Assembly (NCBI RefSeq): GCF_901000735.1
Contig: NC_081544.1
Span: 10,169,608 to 10,233,607, forward strand
Source: Corylus avellana
Lineage: Eukaryota; Streptophyta; Magnoliopsida; Fagales; Betulaceae
DNA length: 64,000 nucleotides
Direction of reading: 5' to 3'
This document shows positions 44,914-55,444 of the stretch, one piece after another. The translations under genes and the position numbers were made by a program. The stretch's first letter is position 1; each line of letters begins with the position of its first letter. The notes beneath the pieces were generated by a model. That model ran no database searches, was not told the DNA's origin, and saw only the letters and a program-made list of their open reading frames with translations.

Positions 44914-47900
44914 ATGGAGAAGGTGAATGCACCACCCTTCCCTAAAAGGTTAGTCAAACCAAAGAAAGGAAAGCAACTCATGGGTATCTTTGAGACTTTG
45001 AGGAAAGTAGAAATCAATATTCCCTTGTTAGATGCAATAAAACAGATTCCTTCTTATGCTAAATTTTTAAAGCATTGTTGCACTAACAAAAGGAAGTTTC
45101 AGGAGCATGAGACAGTGGCCTTTAAAGAAGAGGTAAGCACATTTTTGTTGAGAAAATTACCACCAAAGCTAACAGATCCGCGATGTTTTACCATTCCTTG
45201 CAGGATAGGAGACCATCTTTTTGAGCATGCATTGCTGGCTCTAGGAGCTGGGGTCAATTTGCTGCCTTACACAATATATGAGAAGCTGGGTGTGGGGGAG
45301 CTTCAACCAACCTCTGTCATCTTGCAATTGGCAGATAGAAGCATCAAAAGACCAAGAGGTATACTTGAGAATGTGTTGGTAAAGGTAGGAACATTCATTT
45401 TACTTGCTGATTTTATTGTGTTGGATGTGGAAGAATCTCCTATGTCATCACATTTATCTATTATTTTAGGAAGACCCTTTATGAGAACTGTTGATACCAC
45501 AATAGGTGTGAAAAAGGGTATTGTGAGTATGAAGGTAAATGGTGAGATAATAGAGTTCAAAATATTCGATGCACTAAAATTACCTCATGATGATTTAAAC
45601 TGTTCTGGTGTTTGTATGATCTAAGGTGTTAGTGAGCCAGTTTTGCAGGACCAACATAAAGATCCATTGGAGGCCACCCTCACCCTAAGTTTCACAAGGC
45701 AAGACATTGAGCTAGAACCTGAAGATGTTACTGATGACATCATTGAAACTGTGCACCTCCTGGAGGCCTCTCCAAAATATTCAAGTAGGTACACTCCTGC
45801 CTTTGAGATTCTTGAGCCTACTAATACCTCTCTTGTTCCTTCTATTGTCCAGGCACCGAAGTTGGAATTTAAGCAATTACCAGAACACCTAACATATGCC
45901 TACTTAGGAGAAAACAAGACACTACCAGTCATAATTGCTGCAAATTTGAGTTGTGAAGAAGAAGAAAAGCTATTGAGAGTTCTTAGAGAACATAAAACTG
46001 CTTTGGGATGGACCATTGCTGACATCAAATGAATAAGTCCAGCCAAGTGCATGCATCAGATCTTCCTTGAAGATAAAGCAAAGCCAACCAGGGATGCACA
46101 GAGAAGACTCAATCCTCACATGAAGGAGGTAGTTAAGGCAGAGGTATTAAAACTGCTACATGTGGGCATCATCTATCCCATCTCAGACAGTAAATGGGTT
46201 AGTCCAGTCCAAGTAGTGCCAAAAAAGAGTGGGATCGCAATGGTGAAGAATGAAGATGATGAGCTGATACCTACAAGAGTAACCACTGGGTGGAGGGTAT
46301 GCATTGATTATAGAAAGCTGAACAAGATAACAAGAAAAGACCATTTTCCATTACCCTTCATTGATCAAATGCTGGAGAGGTTAGCTGGCCATAGCCACTA
46401 TTGTTTCTTGGATGGGTACAGTGGCTATAATCAGATTGCAATAGCACCAGAGGATCAGGAGAAGACCACCTTCACATGTCCTTTTGGCACATTCGCCTAC
46501 AGAAGGATTCTATTTGGCTAATGCAATGCCCCGGCCACATTTCAAAGATGCATGATGAACATTTTTTCAGATATGGTGGAGAAAACCATTGAGGTATTTA
46601 TGGATGACTTTAGTGTTTTTGGATTTAGTTTCGATGAATGCCTCAACCATTTGAAGAATGTACTCAAGAGATGTAAAGAACGCAACCTAGTGCTCAATTG
46701 GAAAAAATGCCACTTCATTGTTCAACAAGGCATTGTATTTGGTCATGCTATTTCAAGCAAGGGCATTAAGGTGGATAAAGCTAAGATAGACATCATCTCC
46801 AAGCTTCCCCCACCTCTGACAGTGAAGGGGGTGAGGAGTTTTCTTGGACATGCCAGATTCTATAGAAGGTTCATCAAGGATTTCTCCAAGATCTCTAGAC
46901 CTCTCTGTGCATTGCTAGGGAAGGAGGCCAAGTTCCAATGGACTGACGAATGCATGATTGCTTTCAACACACTGAAAAAGTTGCTCACATCTGCACCAAT
47001 AATGCGGGCACCGGAATGGTGTCTACCATTTGAGCTCATGTGTGATGCTAGTGACTTTGCTTTGGGAACTGTCTTGGGTAAAAGAATCAATAAGGTACCT
47101 TATGCCATTTATTACGCTTCTAGAACATTGAATGATGCTCAGCTAAATTATTCTACCATTGATAAAGAATTATCAGCTGTCATATTTGCTTTGGAGAAGT
47201 TCAGATCACACCTAATTGGTTCAAAAGTCTTTGTATTCACTAATCATGCTGCCTTGAGATATTTGTTTGCCAAGAAAGATGCAAAACCGAGATTGATCAG
47301 ATGGGTATTACTACTGCAAGAGTTTGACCTTGAGATTAGAGACAAAAAGGGCTGTGAGAATGTTGTGGCAGATCAATTATCCATATTACTCCATGAGGAG
47401 GAAAGAGATGAGCTCCCATTGAATGAAAATTTTCTAGATGAGTGGTTGTTTGTAGTTGATATCCTACTCCCATGGTCTGCAGATATAGTGAATATATATA
47501 ATTGCCAAGGTGTTTCCTCCAGGTACATCTAGTCAAGAAAGGAAGAGGTTAATATCTATATCTAGACAATACCATTGGGATGACCCCTATTTGTTCAAAT
47601 TCTGCCCCGATCAAATCATCAGAAGGTGTGTCCCAGAAGAAGAACACTTGAGTATTTTGCAGCACTGTCATCAGTTTGCTTATGGTGGACACTTTGGGGC
47701 CAAGGGAACAACGTTTAAGGTATTACAATCTGGTTTTTATTGGCCTACTGTGTTTAAAGATGCTTTCTTGTTTTGCAGCTCTTGTGATAGATGCCAAAGG
47801 ACAGGTAACATCTCGTCCATAAATCAAATGCCGCTACAAAATATTCAAGTGGTAGAGCTCTTCGATGTCTGGGGTATTGACTTAATGGGACCATTTCCTA

Positions 47901-48794
47901 ACTCATTCGGTTATTTAATTATTCTTGTGGGTGTGGATTATGTGTCTAAATGGGTCGAGGCTGTTTCCTCAATGACTAATAATCATAAAGTGGTTGTGAA
48001 GTTTTTGTAGGAAAACACCTTCACTAGGTTCGGGATGCCACGGACAATAATTATTGATGGAGGTAGCCACTTCAACAACTATGCCTTTGCTTCTTTGATA
48101 AAGAAGTATGGGATCACACATAAGGTTGGCACTCCATACCATCCTCAAACCAGTGGTCAAGTGGAAATAAGCAATAGAGAAATCAAGAGCATACTCAAGA
48201 GGACAGTAAATCCCAACAGGAAGGATTGGTCTCTGTGCTCGAATGATGCACTATGGGCCTATAGGACTGCCTACAAGATGCCTATTGGTATGTCTCCATA
48301 TCGGTTGGTCTTTGAGAAAGCATGTCATCTACCAAAAGAGTTGGAGCACAGAGCATATTGGGCAATCAAGAAATTTAACTTTGATAGAAACAAGCTGGTG
48401 ACAAGAGGAAGCTCCAACAAAATGAATTGGAGGAATTGAGGAATGATGCATATGAGAATGCCAAGCTCTAGAAGGGTAGAACGAAAGCATACCATGATAG
48501 GCAATTGGCCAGGAAGGAGTTTCATGTAGGATCAAGATTGAAACTTTCCCTGGGAAGCTTAAGTTAAGATGGTCTGGACCTTGCATGATTACACAAGTAT
48601 TCCCTCATGGTGCTTTGGAGGTTCATAATCCACATACAAACCATTCATTCAAAGTAAATGGACACAGAGTGAAACCCTACATTGAAATGAACTTTGCACC
48701 AAAAGATCAAGATTTGGCATCACAAGACTTGGCACTCCAATCTGTCCAATATGTAGCACCACCTTCCGAGGCATCTTCTTTTGGACAGCAATGA
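44914..48794 (+). pseudogene. G3 pol (protease, RT, RNase H, integrase), broken
   Basis: Protease region 44914-45624: the usual Asp of the DLGAS motif is Ala (ALGAG, codon 45238-45240). RT 46051-46900: LDGYSGYNQIAIAPEDQEKT and the catalytic FMDD at 46597-46608, with a TAA at 46519-46521 inside it. RNase H 46990-47400: first Asp kept in MCDASD, a later one changed (FTNHAAL). Integrase 47510-48440: zinc finger H...H...CSSCDRC, core D in GIDLMGPF, D in IDGGSHF, E in GQVEISNRE, and a TAG at 48008-48010. The C-terminal part continues in a third frame to 48794. It is a clear pseudogene of a complete gypsy pol. Confidence 0.9.
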
Positions 48795-50239
48795 GCAGGG
48801 ACTACAGTCTGGTTGAAGACGTTAAACTTAGCGCTCATACGAGGCACCCTATAGTTTATCCTTTCATTTTGTTTAGTGTGTTTTAAGTTCAATTTTATAT
48901 TTTTTATATTTTTTATCTTTTATCTTTAGTTTTGTTCCTTTTTACTTGCTTGTGTGTTTTCTAATTTTGCAGGGACAAGTGTGCTTCACTTCAAGTTTGG
49001 GGGTGTGCTATGAGCCATGCTTCTCAAGATCATGTCGACCATCTCCCAAGTACATTATTTCCTTTACTTAGACACATTGGGGACAATGTGTCATTTAAGT
49101 TTGGGGGTATGGGCACACATGATTGTTCACACACTTTGTCCCAATTTTAAGTTATTTGTTTGTGTGTTTGTTTGTTTATTCATATATATATATTGAATTG
49201 TGGTTTAAATTCATCAGTGAGCTTAAAATTTTGAACACATGATCTGATGAGTGAATTCGTTAGTTTGATTACTTGTTGAGGATAGTTGAAAAATCACATA
49301 TTTGATCTTATCAAACAAAGCATATTAGCACATAATTTATGAGATATGACATGAGGTCTAATATGTGTGTTTCTGCATCTAGGATAAAATTGGATGACTT
49401 ATTAGATGACACGTGATCAATTAAAAAACAAAAAAGAAGAAGAAGAAAAGAAAGAAAGGTGTGAAATAGATGATCATTGATAGCTTTTCACTGAGTAACT
49501 GGACCTCTTGCCTCAAAGCATTGAGTGTTCACGTCAAAAGGTGAAAAATTTGGATTTGATCAATGTCATGGTTAGTTGGTTTTGTATCTTTTTTGACTCG
49601 AGTTAGTAGGTCCTTAGGGGTGTCTCTACACCTAATGCCCTAAAACCACCTGGTTTGGGAGTCATTGACTTAACACTCATTACATGGGTCAATTAGAAAG
49701 CTTAAGGGAATCAACATTGCACAACCTGACCAAAAAAAAGAGAAAAAAGAAATATGTCATTGTGTCATTCTAATAGGGATTTCAGTGAATTTTGAGAGAT
49801 GGAGACATTACACATTGGAAAGATTTGGAAGCCTCATAATTTTGTGATAATTCACTTTACACTGTTTTCAAACTTGTGATGTTTTACCATGTCCTTTATA
49901 AGTAATTGCACTTTGAGATTCCAATTCATTGAGAAGATGGAGTTCATTTTTTTTTTAAGCTTGCTTATGAATGAAATTATAATCTTGAAATAATGCTTTA
50001 ATTTTTGGAATAACATGAACTATGCATGATGTTTGTGGGTAGCATTTCTAGAAAACCCTCATGAGACTTCACTCGTCCACTAGGGAATTCCTAGGGGTTT
50101 AAAAGGCTTATTGCATATGCTAAATGAAATTGTACATCCCACGAAAGATGGATTTATCTTTTTATTTTCTGTTTTCTTTTTCATTTTTGTTTTTAGTTTT
50201 GTATTGCTAAGGGACTAGCAATATGTAATCTTGGGGGTG
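48795..50239 (+). other. G3 3' UTR, non-coding, conserved
   Basis: About 1.45 kb between integrase and polypurine tract. Athila elements often carry an env-like frame here; none is seen. The text is strongly shared with G2, G4 and G7, including AAGTTTGGGGGTG-type motifs in the middle (48990-49010, 49097-49110) as well as at the end. Confidence 0.75.
49489..49709 (+). other. Conserved 3' UTR module of G3
   Basis: GGTGT/ACACC hairpin at 49619-49632 (loop CTCT). ATTGAC/GTCAAT stem at 49664-49669 and 49688-49693. Nearer the polypurine tract, ATGAG/CTCGT at 50061-50076 and CTAGG/CCTAG at 50080-50094. Confidence 0.75.
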
Positions 50240-50753
50240 TGTTAAGTGCTAAAATATTCATATTTTCAGCCCTTAACTTACATGTTTTAATCCATTGGGT
50301 TTAGTTAATTAGGTCATTTTAATTCATTTTTGTATTTTCCATATTTTTGTAGGCTTTTGGAAGAAAAGGATGTAAATCTGGAAGATTTGGGCTGAAAGAG
50401 AGAATAGGGAAAAAATGGGAGCTCTTGACACTGCGATCGATCACAGGTTCCCTACAATCGAGCGCAGTACCAGAGAAGACAAAGCACAAATCAGGCCATG
50501 AGCGATCAAATGCACGACAGAAGAGGATCGATCACAGACCTGCGATCGAGCGCACACGGGTTGGTATCGATCGCACCCATGCACAGGAGACATATCAAGT
50601 GGCGGCCAGATTGTCATTCTTTCCATATTAGGGTTTTCCAATTCCCAATTGTAATAGGTTTTGAAACCCTACGAAATTCCTAGGTTTACTAGTCTCCCAA
50701 GGAATTTTAAAGCCTATAAATAGACCCTTAAGCCTATAGAATAGAGAGCTTGG
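50240..50753 (+). repeat. G3 3' LTR, truncated
   Basis: First ~514 bp of the LTR, from TGTTAAGTGC to shortly past the TATA box (50714-50724). It breaks off after GAGAGCTTGG and runs directly into the minus-strand G4 terminus. Confidence 0.87.
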
Positions 50754-50761
50754 CAAAAACT

Positions 50762-52112
50762 TGTTTTGCCAATTACCTACCTAAATTAATAGGCGAATAA
50801 TTGGATGTTTTACTCGTAAGTGCACGAGGTCAACATAGTAGCATAGTGTGAAAATACGGAGTTATTCCCACGAGGATTGCTAGCTTAAAATTAAATTCCA
50901 AAAGCAAAACAAAACAAAGATTGAATTTTGAATTGATGATAATAAAAAGGTAGGGCTTTGATATCCTCCACTAATTATGCTTAGCTAATATACCAATATG
51001 CCAATGTTTTGATCATATTATCAATATCTAATGTTTGTCAACCTGAGGGCATTGGTATCTACTCCTTAAGCTATTGATTTCCTTAAGCAACGAATTAGGT
51101 ATGGGTGTCTACTCTTAACTCTTTTCTTTCTTAAAGGATTTAGCATGGGTGTCTACTAAGTTGTTCTTTAAAAAAGCATAAAAACTGTGGAAATCGACAA
51201 ACACATGAGGCCTTGGGCATGGGTGTCTACTCCCGGTTCCCCATGTTGATTAACCAAAGAATCACGGTGTGGATTTCTTTTGTTACTTATGTTAAACCCA
51301 GGACTCGGTCATCCAAATTGATTTAACTAACTAGTCTATACCACATGAACATGTTAATCAAGCACATACATATGAGGAATTCATGAAAACATGCATTAAT
51401 CAATTTAGATATCACAACAAAATCATCACAAGGGCGCCAATATTGAAGATCAACTAAACATAACTAGGGCTTCAATCTAGCCTTACTAAATAAATGAGCT
51501 ACACATAAAATTGATGTTAAACATCTTTAATAAATAAAAGAAAAAAGAAAAGAATAAACCCGAAACTTGAACTTGAAGAGCTCCAATTCTACTCCTCCCC
51601 AAGCTCCCTATTCTAGAGGTTTAAGGGTCTATTTATAGGCTTTAAAAGTCCTTGGCAAACTAGTAAACCTTGGAATTTCGTAGGGTTTCAAAACCTATTA
51701 CAATTGGGAGTTGGAAAACCCTAATATGGAAAGAATGACAATCTAGCCGCCACTTGTTATGTCTCCTATGCACGGGTACGATCGATCGCAACCCGTGTGC
51801 ACTCGATCGCAGGTATGCGATCAATCCTCTTCTATCGTGCGTTCGATCACTCATGGCCTAATTTGTGCTTCGTCTTTTCTGGTACTGCGCTCGATCGCAT
51901 GGAACCTGTGATCGATTGCAGTGTCAGGGGCTTCCATTTTTTCCATCTTCTCTCTTTGAGCCCAAATCTTCCAGATTTACTTCATTTTCTTCGAAAAGCC
52001 TACAAAAGTGTGGAAAACACAAAAATGAATTAAAATGACCTAATTAACTAAACCCAAAGGATTAAAACATGTAAGTTAAGGGCTGAAAATATGAATATTG
52101 TAACACTTAACA
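50762..52112 (-). repeat. G4 3' LTR (family 2)
   Basis: 1351 bp. On the minus strand it runs from TGTTAAGTGTTACAATATT to ATTGGCAAAACA. TATA box at 51628-51638 and GATCGATCG-type motifs at 51778-51925. Eight bases past its end (AGTTTTTG) look like the sequence normally found before a primer site. Confidence 0.87.
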
Positions 52113-52645
52113 CACCCCCAAACTTACATATTGCAAGTCCCTTAGCAATACAAAACTAAAAACAAAAATGAAAAAAATAGAAAACAAAAGGATAAATCCA
52201 TCTTTCGAGGGATGTACGATTGTATTTAGCATATGCAATAAGCCTTTTAAACCCCTAGGAATTCCCTAGTGGACGAGTGAAGTCTCGTGAGGGTTTTCCA
52301 AAAATGCTACCTACAAACATCATGCACAGTTCATGTTATTCCAAAAATTAAAGCATTATTTCAAGATTATGATTTTCATTCATAAGCAAGCTTAAAAAAA
52401 AAAATGAACTTCATCTTCTCAATGAATTGGAATCTCAAAGTGCAATTACTTACAAAGGACATGCTAAAACATCACAAGTTTGGAAACAGTGTAAAGTGAA
52501 TTAGCACAAAATTATGAGGCTTCCAAATCTTTCTAATATGTAATGTCTCCATATCTCAAATTTCACTGAAATCCCTATTAGAATAACACAATGGCATATT
52601 TCTTTTTTCTCTTTTTTTTTTTTGGTCAGGTTGTGCAATGTTGAT

Positions 52646-52866
52646 GCCCTTAAGCTTTCTAATTGACCCATATAACGAGTGTTAAGTCAATGACTCCCAA
52701 ACCAGGTAGTTTTAGGGCATTAGGTGTAGAGACACTCATAAGGACCTACTAACTCGAGTCAAAAAAGCTACAAAAGCAACTAACCATGACACTGATCAAA
52801 TCCAAATTTTTCACCTTTTGACGTGAACAATTAATGCTTTGAGGCAAGAGGTCCAGCTACTCTGTG
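52646..52866 (-). other. Conserved 3' UTR module of G4
   Basis: GTGT/ACAC hairpin at 52724-52735. ATTGAC/GTCAAT at 52662-52667 and 52686-52691. ACGAG/CTCGT hairpin at 52273-52288. Confidence 0.75.
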
Positions 52867-53222
52867 AAAAGCTATCAATGATCATTTACTTCACATCTTT
52901 CTTTCTTTCTTTGTTTTCTTTTATTATTATTATTATTATTTTTTTATTGATCACTATATATGCCATAGTGTCATGTAATAAGTCATCCAATTTTATCCAA
53001 GATGCAGAAACACACATATCAGACGCATGTTATATCTTACAGATTATGTGCTAATGTGTTTTGTGTGATCAGATCAAACATGTGATTTTTCAACTATCCT
53101 CAACAAGTAATCAAACTAACGGATTCACTCATCAGATTATGTGTTCAAAATTTTAAGCTCACTGATGAATTTAAACCATAATTCTTTTAGATCAACTTAA
53201 AATTTTAGGGCAAACATGATCA

Positions 53223-53223
<1 letters not shown>

Positions 53224-53261
<38 letters not shown>
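53224..53261. repeat. (TA)n microsatellite in G4 3' UTR
   Basis: About 19 TA units. G3 has a short TATATATA at the equivalent place (49184-49192), so the run expanded after the two diverged. Confidence 0.85.
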
Positions 53262-53263
<2 letters not shown>

Positions 53264-53630
53264 AGCAACCAAACACACAAACAAATAACTTAAAATTGGG
53301 ACAAAGGGTGTGAACAATCATGTGTGTCCAAACCCCTAAACTTAATAACACATTATCCCCAATGTGTCTAAGTAAAGGAAAGAATGTACCCGGGAGATGG
53401 TTGACATGATCTTGAGAAGCATGACTTATTACACACCCCCCAAACTTGAAGTGAAGCACACTTGTCCTTGCAAAATAGGAAAACACACAAACAAGTAAAA
53501 AAGAACAAAACCAAAAAAAGAAAAAAAAAAAATTGAACTTTAAACACACTAAACAAAATAAAAGGATAAACTATGGGGTGCCTCCCATGAGCGATAAGTT
53601 CAACGTCTTCAACTAGTCTGTGGTCCCTGC

Positions 53631-54200
53631 TCATTGCTGTCCAGAAGAAGATGCCTTGGATGGTGGTGCTACATATTTGACATATTGGAGTGCCAAGTCT
53701 TGTGATGCCAAATCTTGATCTTTTGGTGCAAAGTTCATTTTAATGTAGGGTTTCACTCTGTGTCCATTTACTTTGAATGACTGGTTTGTTTGTGGGTTGT
53801 GAACCTCCAAAGCTCCATGAGGGAATACTTGTGTAATCATGCAAGGTCCAAACCATCTTGACTTAAGCTTACGAGGGAAAAGTTTCAATCTTGAATTATA
53901 GATCAATACCTTCTATCCTATGTGAAACTCCTTCTTGACCAATTGCCTATCATGGTATGCTTTGGTTTTGTCCTTGTAGAGTTTTTCATTCTCATATGCA
54001 TCATGCCTCAATTCCTCCAATTCATTTAGTTGGAGCTTCCTCTTGTCACCAACTTGTTTCATATCAAAGTTAAATTTCTTGATGGCCTAATATGCTCTGT
54101 GCTTCAACTCTACTGATAGGTGACATGCTTTCCCAAAGACCAACCGATATGGAGACATACCAATAGGCATCCTGTAGGCAATCCTATAGGCCCATAGTGC
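53631..54200 (-). pseudogene. G4 integrase C-terminal fragment
   Basis: The minus strand reads [87 protein letters not shown], and ends at a stop near 53631. It aligns with G3 48249-48794 but is less frameshifted here. Stops remain (near 54088 and 53915). The catalytic core lies beyond the break. Confidence 0.85.
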
Positions 54201-55442
54201 TGTTGTGCAAATATCTACCTAAATTAATAGGTAAATAATTGTACGTTTTACCTGCAAGTGCACAAGATAAACATAGTAGTATATGGTGCAAGTACATGAT
54301 CATTCCCACGAGGATTGCTGAATTTTCGTTTAAAAATAAATTCCTTAAGTAAAACAAAGATTGATTGAGTTGATAATGATAAAAAGGTAGGGCTTTGATA
54401 TCCACCACTAATTATATTCAACTAATATAACAATATGCCAATGCTTTGATCATGTTATGCATATCTAATGTTTGTCAACCTATGGGCATGGGTATATACT
54501 CTAACTCTTTTCTTTCCTAAAGGATTTAGCATGGTATATACTAAGTTGTTCTTTAGAAAAGCATATGCTCTATGGAAATCGACAAACACACGAGGCCTAG
54601 GGCATGGGTGTATTCTCCCGGTTCCCCATGTTGATTAACCCAAGAATCGCGGTGTGGATTCTTTTGTTACTTATGTTAAACCCAGAACTCGGTCATCCAA
54701 ATTGATCTAACTAACTAGTTCCTACTACATGCATATGTTGATCAAGCACACATATATGAGAAATTCATGCAAGCAGGTATTAATCAAGTTAAATAGCACA
54801 ACAAGATCATCACAAAGGCGCCAATATTGAAATATTAATTAAACATAACTAGGGCTTCAATCTAGCCCTACTAAATAAATTAGCTACACATAGAGTTGAT
54901 GTTAAACATCTTCATAAAAGAAAAGAAAGAAAAGAAAAGAATAAACCCAAGACTTGAACTTCAAGTGCTCCTCTTGTTCTCCTTACAAAGTCTATCTATT
55001 CTAGAGGCTTAAGGGTCTATTTATAAGCTTTAGAAGTCCTTAACAAAGTAGTAAACCTAGGGATTTCGTAGGGTTTTGAGACCTATTACAATTGGGGGTT
55101 GGAAAACCCTAATATGGAAAGAGTGACACTTTAGCCGCCACTTGATATGTCTCCTATGCACGGGTGCGCTCGAACGCAGCCCATGTATGCTCGATCGCAG
55201 GTCTGCGATTAATCCTTCTTCTGGCATGAGCTCGATAGCTCCTGGCCTACTTTGTGCTGTGTCCTCTCGGGTACTACGCTCAATCGCAAGTACCCTACGA
55301 TTGATCGCAGTGCCAGGGAGCTCCAATTTTCTCCATCTTCTCTCTTTGAGCCCAAATCACCTAGTTTTACTTCATTTTCTTCCAAAAGCCTGTAAAAGTA
55401 TAAAAAACACAAAAAGGACTTAAAATGGCCTAATAAACAAAA
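54201..55442 (-). repeat. G5 LTR (family 2), start truncated
   Basis: On the minus strand its 3' terminus is intact (GATATTTGCACAACA at 54201), sitting exactly where G4 integrase breaks off. The first ~90 bp of the LTR are lost at 55442/55443, where gag-side sequence of G6 follows. TATA-like TCTATTTATAA at 55016-55026; GATCGCAG-type motifs at 55160-55310. Confidence 0.82.
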
Positions 55443-55444
55443 TT

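Larger units (their letters stand above)
41880..50753 (+). mobile_element. G3 Athila-type gypsy element, near full length, degenerate
   Basis: Order: 5' LTR (41880-43232), primer site, leader, gag, protease, RT, RNase H, integrase, long conserved 3' UTR, polypurine tract (about 50229-50239), and a 3' LTR truncated at ~50753. The gypsy domain order (integrase last) and the tRNA-Asp-type primer site assign it to the Athila/Tat group. The LTRs differ at roughly 8% over the shared ~510 bp by eye. It carries many stops and frameshifts. Confidence 0.9.
50762..54200 (-). mobile_element. G4 Athila-type element, 3' half
   Basis: On the minus strand: end of integrase (54200-53631), conserved 3' UTR (53630-52113), polypurine tract, 3' LTR (52112-50762). 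It is cut at 54200/54201 by the G5 LTR. It is very similar to the matching part of G3 but in inverted orientation. Confidence 0.88.

Noticed and set aside
48795..50239. Env-like frame between integrase and 3' LTR of G3
   Set aside because: No long frame and no signal peptide or transmembrane pattern is present. The conserved text is non-coding in G2, G3, G4 and G7 alike.
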